Position numbers and translations under genes: made by a program. A stretch of DNA of 5,208 nucleotides from Maribacter sp. (GTDB taxonomy: Bacteria > Bacteroidota > Bacteroidia > Flavobacteriales > Flavobacteriaceae): contig JANQUX010000282.1 of assembly GCA_030730545.1 (NCBI GenBank), positions 1 to 5,208 on the forward strand, read 5' to 3'. The notes under the pieces were generated by a model that was not told the origin of the DNA, ran no database searches, and was given only the letters and a program-made list of their open reading frames with translations. This document shows, in pieces, positions 1 through 5,208 of the stretch; within the stretch, counting starts at the first letter, position 1, and every line of letters starts with the position of its first letter.

Positions 1-448
1 CATCATATACATACGCATAAGCATTGCAGCCCAATCGCAGCTTTCTGTTCCACCTGCACCTGCGGTAATTTGCAAAACTGCCGGTAGTTCATCACCTTCT
101 TCAGACAACATGTTTTTGAATTCCATCTTTTCAATGGTATTCAAAGCTTTTGTATATTGATTTTCAACTTCCTCTTCTGAAACTTCTCCTTCTTGTTGAA
201 ATTCAATGAGGATTTCTAATTCTGCAATTAAATTTTCTGCAGCATTATAGTCATCTACCCATTGCTTTTTAGATTGAATAAATTTCATGTGAGCCTGTGC
301 TTCTTGGGGATTATTCCAAAAATCAGGTGCCAAGGTTTTCTCTTGCTCGTTCTCTATTTCAATTAATTTGCCATCGATGTCAAAGATACCTCCTCAACGC
401 ACCAAGGCGATCTATAAGACCTTTGTAGTGGTCTATACTTACGTTCAT
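1..448 (-). CDS. prfB: Peptide chain release factor 2, 5' part, with programmed +1 frameshift (cut by window edge)
   Basis: Release factor 2 recognises UGA and UAA stop codons in the ribosomal A site and triggers hydrolysis of peptidyl-tRNA in the cytoplasm. The zero-frame ORF starts at ATG 448-446 and encodes 22 residues ending in LRRYL before an in-frame TGA (382-380). Skipping one base continues in the +1 frame from GAC (381-379) as DIDGKLIEIENEQEKTLAPD and stays open for 127 codons to the window edge. The downstream protein has the family's acidic helical N-terminal domain, including APDFWNNPQEAQ. Its last part reads ITAGAGGTESCDWAAMLMRM, the RF2/RF1 core signature just ahead of the codon-recognition domain. 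About 149 of the usual roughly 365 residues are present; the SPF and GGQ motifs lie beyond the edge. The gene follows the transglutaminase gene by 62 bp on the same strand. The internal TGA should not be read as a pseudogene lesion, because it sits in the classical autoregulatory recoding site. Confidence 0.96.
379..394 (-). promoter_or_regulatory. prfB: prfB programmed +1 ribosomal frameshift site
   Basis: Read on the minus strand, the site is AGGAGG TAT CTT TGA C, with the same architecture as the well-known E. coli prfB site (AGGGGG TAT CTT TGA C). AGGAGG (394-389) is a perfect internal Shine-Dalgarno element. One codon (TAT) separates it from the slippery CTT (385-383), where the P-site tRNA slips to TTT. 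TGA followed by C (382-379) is the poorly terminating stop context. When RF2 is scarce the ribosome pauses at TGA and shifts +1 to make full-length RF2. When RF2 is plentiful it terminates after 22 residues. The mechanism is known for the family; its operation here is inferred from the exact match and from the uninterrupted +1 frame downstream. Confidence 0.95.
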
Positions 449-510
449 AAAATTTTATTTTGGGTAAAAATAATACTCTTTTGTTGATTGTAAAGAATGA
501 TTTTTTGGAA
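449..510 (-). other. Short intergenic gap between transglutaminase gene and prfB
   Basis: This 62-bp AT-rich gap holds no hairpin followed by a T-run on the minus strand, so no intrinsic terminator is evident after the transglutaminase stop. There is also no convincing TAnnTTTG-type promoter for prfB; the best stretch is only TATTATTTTTA, around 465-475. The bases just before the prfB ATG are A/T-only (AAATAAAATTTT) and contain no Shine-Dalgarno sequence, as is usual in Bacteroidota. Read-through from the upstream three-gene cassette is therefore possible, but a promoter missed by eye cannot be excluded. Confidence 0.5.
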
Positions 511-1365
511 TTACTGTTCTTGGCTTTGCACCTTTACAGTATGTGTAGTTTTGTTTCTTCCGTGAGAATAAATTATTCCTCTTAAGGGTGAGCAATCATT
601 ATAGTCCTTGCCATGGCAAACCTTTATATGATTCGTATTTGCCAAAATGTTATTAGTGGGGTCAAAACCTTTCCATCCAACTTGCGGAATATAACATTCT
701 GCCCATGCATGCATTTGAGAATCTCCTAAAAGACCATGTTCTTGATTTATGTATCCAGACACATATCTTGTTGGTATACCATTTTGTCTTGCTATAGCAC
801 AGAATAAATGTGTAAAATCTTGGCAAACACCTTGTTTGGCTGATATGATGTCAGTCAATTTTGTATCAACTTGAGTTACACCTGTTTTAAATTGTAGATG
901 ATTAAAAGTCCATTTGTTCAACTCTTGTAGATTTTCGAAAATTGTGTTCGATAAATTAAATTCAAAAATCGAATCTACATTGTTTGGTAGCTTAGTTAGT
1001 GGTGTACTTCTTAAAAAGGCTTCAAAATTAATTTTAAAGGTTAATTCATTTATTTCTTTATATGCCAAAGCCTCATTAATGTCTAAGGGGAAATTAAAGG
1101 GGTCTATGTGGTCTTTTATGAAACTAAATTGTGCTTCAAAATTTATTTTCTTGAATTTTTTCTTAGGATGAACTCGTATCGTTCTAAAACCATATCCGTT
1201 TATTGAATATTCATTTACAGCAAATAATGAATTCGAAAATTCAACATCGATATGATGTTGAGTATTATTTTCCATAGGAATGATCAGAAATTGCCAATAG
1301 GCATCATTTACCCAATTCTCGTACGTATTTTCTGTTCTATAGGTTATATTATATTGGTTTGGCAT
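511..1365 (-). CDS. Transglutaminase-like cysteine protein (Bact_transglu_N + transglutaminase core), third gene of the ATP-grasp/alpha-E cassette
   Basis: This is a 284-residue protein of the COG1305 type, with no signal peptide or membrane segment, so it is probably cytoplasmic. Residues about 1-85 (from MPNQYNITYRTENTYENW) form the beta-rich N-terminal domain found in bacterial transglutaminase-like proteins. The papain-like core follows with its triad visible: Cys181 in AKQGVCQDFTHLF, His219 in MHAWAECYIP and Asp235 in GWKGFDPTNN. The C-terminal GKDYNDCSPLRG (about 252-263) is the usual post-triad motif of this subfamily. Members are predicted to cleave or exchange amide bonds; the substrate is unknown. 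I chose ATG 1365-1363. The frame can be extended three codons to a TTG, but the MPNQY start is the first ATG and fits the family length. It lies 30 bp after the alpha-E gene on the same strand, so it is probably co-transcribed with it and with the ATP-grasp gene. Family and fold are secure; the reaction is inferred. Confidence 0.93.
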   Translation of the reverse strand: MPNQYNITYRTENTYENWVNDAYWQFLIIPMENNTQHHIDVEFSNSLFAVNEYSINGYGFRTIRVHPKKKFKKINFEAQFSFIKDHIDPFNFPLDINEALAYKEINELTFKINFEAFLRSTPLTKLPNNVDSIFEFNLSNTIFENLQELNKWTFNHLQFKTGVTQVDTKLTDIISAKQGVCQDFTHLFCAIARQNGIPTRYVSGYINQEHGLLGDSQMHAWAECYIPQVGWKGFDPTNNILANTNHIKVCHGKDYNDCSPLRGIIYSHGRNKTTHTVKVQSQEQ

Positions 1366-1395
1366 AATAATCAAAGATAACTTTAATAAATGGTC

Positions 1396-2343
1396 TTAAT
1401 AGTTAAAAAACTCTTCGTCAACTTTGTTGCTTATTTTAACTAGACTATCTAAAATATCTTCGATAAATGATTTAATATCCTTTTCTATTTCTTCGACATA
1501 TTTAAACTCATATTCTGCTCTGACCCTACCAATTAAAAATGCGGTTGAATCGTTGTTGTATCTTTTTTCAGGGTTTAGCATTCTTACATGTTCATTAACC
1601 TGATTTAATGAATTCATAACTGACCTAGGGCAATTAGGGTTTAAAATCAAAAATTCTAACGTACTTATACTGGTTGGTGTTTTTTTGTAAAATCTACGCA
1701 TCATATCATATGATTCTGCGCATTTTAAGAGTGTCGTCCATTCAAAACTTTTGCTAAATTTATCGCCATGACTTCCTTGAGATAAAAGAGCATCGTTGTA
1801 TTTTGAATTTATCATTCGAGTTATTTGTGTAGCCCGCTCAATATTTATTCCCATCATAATTATGGCATAGACAGAATCGTGCAATAATGTTCCTCTTATT
1901 TTTCCACGTAAAATGGCAGTCATTTCTGCAATGTTACTTGTAAAGTCATGAAGACCATTTTTTACAAAAACTTCTTTTGGGTAACTTAATACAAAGTGAT
2001 AAAACTTATTAATTGCTTCGTATAGCTCTGTAGATATTAAATCTCTTGCACTATTGGCATTTTCTCTAGCTAGTTTAACTGTGCTAATGATAGAAAAGGG
2101 ATTATTTGGGTCTAAACCGATACTATATAATACGTCTTGTTCTTTAAGAAATTTACTTTCATCTTCCTCGGGATCGCCGAGCATGAACAGCATTGATCTT
2201 AATACAAACTGTCTATCTTGCGATTTTATATTAGGTGCATCTAAAGATGAAAAATAGTTCACGTTTAAATAACGTGCTACGTGTTCTGAGCGTTCAATAT
2301 AACGCCCCATCCAGAATAAATTATTGGCTACTCTTGCTAGCAT
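1396..2343 (-). CDS. Alpha-E domain-containing protein (DUF403, COG2307)
   Basis: This is a 315-residue, mostly alpha-helical protein without signal peptide or membrane segments; length and start match the family. The N-terminus MLARVANNLFWMGRYIERSE is the diagnostic alpha-E opening. Further conserved blocks are LARENANSARDLIS (91-104), the central MGINIERATQITRMI (164-178) and FLILNPNCPRSV (231-242). The GRYIER (13-18) and GINIER (165-170) motifs resemble each other, giving two glutamate-arginine pairs in similar helices; the conserved glutamate is what the domain is named for. No enzymatic activity has been demonstrated that I know of. The domain always occurs next to, or fused with, the circularly permuted ATP-grasp protein and is thought to act with it. 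The ATG lies only 9 bp after the stop of the ATP-grasp gene, which implies translational coupling or at least one transcript. The upstream bases (TTAAAAAAT) contain no Shine-Dalgarno sequence. Confidence 0.95.
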   Translation of the reverse strand: MLARVANNLFWMGRYIERSEHVARYLNVNYFSSLDAPNIKSQDRQFVLRSMLFMLGDPEEDESKFLKEQDVLYSIGLDPNNPFSIISTVKLARENANSARDLISTELYEAINKFYHFVLSYPKEVFVKNGLHDFTSNIAEMTAILRGKIRGTLLHDSVYAIIMMGINIERATQITRMINSKYNDALLSQGSHGDKFSKSFEWTTLLKCAESYDMMRRFYKKTPTSISTLEFLILNPNCPRSVMNSLNQVNEHVRMLNPEKRYNNDSTAFLIGRVRAEYEFKYVEEIEKDIKSFIEDILDSLVKISNKVDEEFFNY

Positions 2344-2352
2344 ATTTTTTAA

Positions 2353-3816
2353 TTATTTTTTTAATACCCATGTATCTTTCGAACCACCACCTTGAGAAGA
2401 ATTTACTATTAAATTTCCTCTTTTTAATGCGACTCTAGTTAATCCTCCTTTTAATACAAATTCTTTGTCTTTGCCTAGAACTGTGTATGTTCTTAAATCT
2501 ACATGGCGTTGTTCAAAAGATTCAGTTTCATCTATGTATGTTGGGTGAACACTTAGGGACATAATTGGCTGTGCCACATACTTTCTTGGGTTCTCCTTAA
2601 TTTCAGCTTTTACTTTTTCAATTTCTGCTTTGGTTAATTTGTTACCTATAGAAATGCCATAGCCACCTGCCTCATCAACCGGTTTTATAACTAATTCGTG
2701 TATATGCTCTAGTACGTATTTCAACTCATCTGGTCTACTACAATGGTAGGTATGAACATTGTTAAGTATTGGTTCTTCGTCTAAATAATATTTAATGATT
2801 TGTGGCATATAGGTATACACAGCTTTGTCATCGGCCACACCAGTTCCTGGGGCATTTGCTAAAGTGACGTTTCCTTTTTTATAAGCAGCAAATAAGCCTG
2901 GCACACCAAGGGCTGAATCTGGTCTAAATTCTAAAGGATCTATAAATTGGTCATCAATTCGTCTGTAGATGACATCAACTTTTTCAGGACCTTTTATAGT
3001 TTTCATATAAACGAAATCGTTCTCCACAAATAAATCGCGCCCTTCTACCAATTCAACACCCATGGTCTTTGCTAAATACGAATGCTCATAAAACGCAGAA
3101 TTGTACATACCAGGCGTTATTACAACCACATTTGGTACATCTACGCCTTTTGGTTTAACGGATTCAAGTAATTCTAATAGATTTTCTGCATAGTTGGTAA
3201 CAGAATAGGTTTGATAGTGATTAAAAACTCCAAATAGAGCTTTTTTAAGGGCTGTGCGATTACATATTACATAACTAACACCAGATGGGCACCTAATATT
3301 ATCTTCTAATACATAGTATTTACCATCATTATGTTTAATAATATCAATACCAGAAATGTGATTATAAATACCACCTGGAGGATTTATGCCGTTCATCTGA
3401 TCTAGGTAGTTGGCAGAAGAAGTTATTAAATCGATGGGAACAATTTTATCCTTTAGTATTTTTTTGTCATGATAAATATCCCATAGAAATAAATTTAAAG
3501 CCTTACTTCTCTGTATGGATCCACGCTCTATTATATCCCATTCTTTATGGTCAATTATACGGGGAAATAAATCAAACGGAAATATTTTCTCTTGTACATT
3601 ACTATCACCATACACCTGAAATGTAATTCCTTGATTAAAAAAAGAAGATTTAGCCTTAGAGTTTAAATTTACATAATCACTTATCGTGTGTTCTCCATAA
3701 ATTTCGAAAAGCTTTTGGTAGATTTCTTTTACTTTTCCTTCCTTATCATAAATTTCGTCATACAAATCTGGGTTTCTTTGATAAGAAGAGAATATTTGAT
3801 TTTCAATGTTGGCCAT
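2353..3816 (-). CDS. Circularly permuted type 2 ATP-grasp protein (DUF404/DUF407, COG2308)
   Basis: This is a 487-residue cytoplasmic protein of the permuted ATP-grasp family, predicted to activate a carboxylate with ATP and ligate it to an amine; its substrates are unknown. Signature blocks are clear: VLEDNIRCPSGVSY (169-182), VITPGMYNSAFYEHSYLA (232-249), NAPGTGVADDKAVY (321-334), VIKPVDEAGGYG (376-387, ATP-binding lysine and Gly-rich loop), RHVDLRTY (437-444), GGLTRVALK (457-465) and the C-terminal NSSQGGGSKDTWVL (472-485). All expected nucleotide- and metal-binding segments are present, so the enzyme looks intact. In the first block a Cys stands where I recall Thr or Val being commoner (R-T-P-S-G). 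I chose ATG 3816-3814 (MANIENQIF). An upstream in-frame TTG at 3861 would add 15 residues but would place the start ahead of the candidate promoter. This is the first gene of the minus-strand cassette, 9 bp ahead of the alpha-E gene. Confidence 0.96.
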   Translation of the reverse strand: MANIENQIFSSYQRNPDLYDEIYDKEGKVKEIYQKLFEIYGEHTISDYVNLNSKAKSSFFNQGITFQVYGDSNVQEKIFPFDLFPRIIDHKEWDIIERGSIQRSKALNLFLWDIYHDKKILKDKIVPIDLITSSANYLDQMNGINPPGGIYNHISGIDIIKHNDGKYYVLEDNIRCPSGVSYVICNRTALKKALFGVFNHYQTYSVTNYAENLLELLESVKPKGVDVPNVVVITPGMYNSAFYEHSYLAKTMGVELVEGRDLFVENDFVYMKTIKGPEKVDVIYRRIDDQFIDPLEFRPDSALGVPGLFAAYKKGNVTLANAPGTGVADDKAVYTYMPQIIKYYLDEEPILNNVHTYHCSRPDELKYVLEHIHELVIKPVDEAGGYGISIGNKLTKAEIEKVKAEIKENPRKYVAQPIMSLSVHPTYIDETESFEQRHVDLRTYTVLGKDKEFVLKGGLTRVALKRGNLIVNSSQGGGSKDTWVLKK

Positions 3817-3831
3817 AGAAATTGTTTTTAT

Positions 3832-3862
3832 AAAAGGTACATGATAAAACGCAATAAACAAT
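3832..3862 (-). promoter_or_regulatory. Candidate Bacteroidota-type promoter of the ATP-grasp cassette
   Basis: On the minus strand ATTG (3862-3859) is followed after 19 bp by TACCTTTT (3839-3832). This resembles the Bacteroidota housekeeping promoter, a -33 TTTG/TTG element and a -7 TAnnTTTG element, with only the final G replaced by T. Transcription would begin roughly 8-12 bases before ATG 3816, giving a short leader without Shine-Dalgarno sequence. Its position between the TTG at 3861 and the ATG at 3816 supports the ATG as the true start. The match was found by eye in AT-rich DNA, where chance hits are common. Confidence 0.4.
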
Positions 3863-3914
3863 TGACATTTTTATAATAATTGCTAGTATTATTCTTTATT
3901 CTGTAATTATTCAA

Positions 3915-3949
3915 TTGCTTTTTTAACAAGATTAGTATTTATAATTTAG
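3915..3949 (+). promoter_or_regulatory. Weak candidate promoter for the metalloprotease gene
   Basis: On the plus strand TTGCTT (3915-3920) is followed after 19 bp by TATAATTTAG (3940-3949), a passable -33/-7 pair that would give a leader of about 55-60 bases. A second possible -7 element, TACTTTTA at 3986-3993, fits TAnnTTTG better, but it has no TTG at the right distance upstream and would leave a leader of only about 12 bases. I cannot decide between them by eye. Confidence 0.2.
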
Positions 3950-4011
3950 TTTTCTCTACATGTTTTTCGTTCGTAAGTTTTTCTATACTTTTAGTGAAAA
4001 CTAATAAGAGA

Positions 4012-5208
4012 ATGAGAAAGAATTATATGCTTTTGGTCGGGTTTTTAATACTGTCCTTTAATTTGTTATCTGCTCAGTTCAGTGATAAGAAGAAAAATTT
4101 TGTCAAGTATGAAGGTCTTTATGATTTCTATTATGACGGCGAAACCGATAAAATTTATTTGGAGGTCGATAATTTAGAAGAGGAGTTTTTATATGTCTAC
4201 TCTTTAAGCAGTGGTATTGGTAGCAATGATATTGGTTTGGATCGAGGTCAATTAGGAGATGAACAAGTAGTCTTTTTTAAGAAAGCTGGTAACAAACTAT
4301 TGTTGGTTCAGCCGAATATGAAATATAGGGCGATTACCGATAATGAATTAGAACGTAAATCTGTAGAGCAAGCATTTGCAAAATCAATCTTGTTCGGTTT
4401 TCCGGTAGTGGAAGAAAAGGGTGGTACGTATGTTATAGATATTACCGATTTCTTAATGCAAGATGCGCATGGTGTATCATCGCGTCTAAAAAGAGCGGAT
4501 CAAGGTTCTTATAGTTTAGATAAAACTAAAAGTGCATTTGCTTTAGATAGAACTAAAGCATTCCCTAAAAATGTGGAGTTCGATGTTACCATGACTTTTA
4601 CAGGTGAGGCAAAAGGAGCTTATATACGAAGTGTAGCCCCTAATGCTAATTTAGTTACGGTGGCTGAACACCATTCTTTTATAGAATTACCAGATGATAA
4701 ATATGAAAAACGTGTGTTTGACCCAAGATCGGGTTCTTCTCCTTTTAATTATTATGATTACGCAACACCGGTTGAATCTAATATTTTAAAGCAATTTATA
4801 AGAAGACACCGTTTAGAGAAAAGAGATCCTACCGCTGCAGTCAGTGAAGCGGTTGAACCAATTATATATTATTTAGACAATGGTACGCCTGAACCTGTGC
4901 GTTCTGCACTTCTAGAAGGTGGTCGTTGGTGGAACCAAGCATTCGAAGCTATTGGGTATAAAGATGCCTTTCAATTAAAAATGTTACCTGATGATGCTGA
5001 TCCTTTAGATGTGCGTTACAATGTAATTCAATGGGTGCACCGTTCTACAAGAGGGTGGAGCTATGGTAGTAGTATTACCGATCCAAGAACTGGAGAAATT
5101 ATGAAAGGGCATGTAAGTTTAGGTAGTTTAAGAATTCGGCAAGATTTTTTAATTGCCCAAGCATTAATGAACAAGCCTTTTGCTGAACGAGATGATAACT
5201 ATCAGCCC
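4012..5208 (+). CDS. Secreted zinc-dependent metalloprotease, DUF5118/DUF5117/DUF4953 family, N-terminal part (cut by window edge)
   Basis: An open frame of 399 codons starts at ATG 4012 and runs off the right edge without a stop. Residues 1-21 are a signal peptide: MRKNY, then a hydrophobic core (LLVGFLILSF) and a signal peptidase I-type end LLSA|Q with no lipobox cysteine. The protein should therefore be exported to the periplasm or beyond. The mature start, about 22-70 (KYEGLYDFYYD, then KIYLEV), matches the small DUF5118 domain. About 75-265 matches DUF5117, including FPKNVEFDVTMTF (184-196), HHSFIELPDD (220-229) and FDPRSG (236-241). The segment from PIIYYLDNGTPEPVR (283-297) through GRWWNQAFEAIGY (304-316), and DPRTGEIMKGHVSLGSLR (357-374), lead into the metzincin-like catalytic domain. 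The zinc-binding HExxH normally lies just beyond this point, so activity cannot be judged here. The full family length is roughly 800-850 residues. A GTG at 3994 is in frame upstream, but the ATG gives the proper signal peptide. The gene is divergent from the cassette; its substrate is unknown. Confidence 0.92.
   Translation, partial: MRKNYMLLVGFLILSFNLLSAQFSDKKKNFVKYEGLYDFYYDGETDKIYLEVDNLEEEFLYVYSLSSGIGSNDIGLDRGQLGDEQVVFFKKAGNKLLLVQPNMKYRAITDNELERKSVEQAFAKSILFGFPVVEEKGGTYVIDITDFLMQDAHGVSSRLKRADQGSYSLDKTKSAFALDRTKAFPKNVEFDVTMTFTGEAKGAYIRSVAPNANLVTVAEHHSFIELPDDKYEKRVFDPRSGSSPFNYYDYATPVESNILKQFIRRHRLEKRDPTAAVSEAVEPIIYYLDNGTPEPVRSALLEGGRWWNQAFEAIGYKDAFQLKMLPDDADPLDVRYNVIQWVHRSTRGWSYGSSITDPRTGEIMKGHVSLGSLRIRQDFLIAQALMNKPFAERDDNYQP

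Larger units (their letters stand above)
3817..4011. other. Divergent AT-rich intergenic region
   Basis: These 195 bp separate the divergent cassette and metalloprotease genes and must contain a promoter for each. No coding potential or RNA gene is visible. The region carries a short AT inverted repeat (AATAAT 3875-3880 with ATTATT 3888-3893). It also has three AATTG-containing sites: CAATTG at 3859-3864, AATTGCT at 3878-3884 and CAATTGCT at 3912-3919. Any of these could be operator-like, but their low complexity makes chance likely. Confidence 0.5.

Noticed and set aside
380..382. In-frame TGA after 22 codons in prfB, looking like a nonsense mutation or frameshift pseudogene
   Set aside because: It lies in the canonical AGGAGG-TAT-CTT-TGA-C recoding site and the +1 frame continues uninterrupted as RF2, so it is a programmed frameshift.
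914..1171. Plus-strand open frame of 85 codons inside the transglutaminase gene
   Set aside because: It is antisense to a clearly conserved protein, its translation shows no recognisable domain, and it has no supporting upstream signals; a chance shadow frame.
1366..1374. Extension of the transglutaminase protein by three residues to a TTG start at 1374
   Set aside because: The ATG at 1365 is a normal start three codons later; nothing supports the TTG.
2054..2438. Two plus-strand open frames of 67 codons each, antisense to the alpha-E gene and its junction with the ATP-grasp gene
   Set aside because: Low-complexity hydrophobic translations opposite conserved genes; no evidence of independent coding.
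3817..3861. Extension of the ATP-grasp protein by 15 residues to a TTG start at 3861
   Set aside because: The added residues do not look like the family N-terminus, TTG is a rare start, and the extension overlaps the best promoter candidate; ATG 3816 is preferred.
3688..3876. Plus-strand 62-codon open frame antisense to the ATP-grasp N-terminus
   Set aside because: Phe/Ile-rich translation arising from the complement of Lys/Glu-rich coding sequence; no domain or start signal.
3862..3889. E. coli-like promoter on the plus strand: TTGACA, 16 bp, TAGTAT
   Set aside because: The Bacteroidota housekeeping sigma factor prefers TTG/TAnnTTTG elements, and this would give a leader of over 110 bases; probably a chance match in AT-rich DNA.

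Overview
The window is about two-thirds A+T. Its gene content and signals point to a marine-type member of the Flavobacteriaceae (Bacteroidota). The clues are start codons preceded by A/T-rich stretches without Shine-Dalgarno sequences, a TAnnTTTG-like promoter element, a release factor 2 gene with the recoding site, and a DUF5117-type zinc metalloprotease with a Bacteroidota-style signal peptide ending in LSA|Q. The genus cannot be fixed from the sequence alone.

Layout. On the minus strand, in transcription order, lie a circularly permuted ATP-grasp protein (3816 to 2353), an alpha-E (DUF403) protein (2343 to 1396) and a cytoplasmic transglutaminase-like cysteine protein (1365 to 511). The 5' part of prfB follows (448 to the window edge) and runs off the left end. 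On the plus strand, across a 195-bp AT-rich divergent intergenic region, the 5' part of a secreted zinc-dependent metalloprotease gene begins at 4012 and runs off the right end. No tRNA, rRNA, IS element, CRISPR array or integrase is visible.

How the genes work together. The three-gene block is a recurring bacterial cassette (COG2308 / COG2307 / COG1305) whose biochemical product is not established. Comparative genomics has predicted that it makes or modifies peptides: the ATP-grasp would form an amide bond, and the transglutaminase fold would cleave or exchange one. The 9-bp and 30-bp gaps support a single transcript. A plausible promoter (3832-3862) sits just before the first ATG. prfB lies 62 bp downstream on the same strand with no obvious terminator between, so read-through is possible, but a functional link is not implied. 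The metalloprotease is divergent and probably independent.

The two points most worth a second look are the ATP-grasp/alpha-E/transglutaminase cassette and the prfB programmed +1 frameshift site. The latter keeps a perfect AGGAGG in a lineage whose ribosomes make little use of Shine-Dalgarno pairing for initiation. Neither is a wholly new system; the cassette is known as a family but its function is open.
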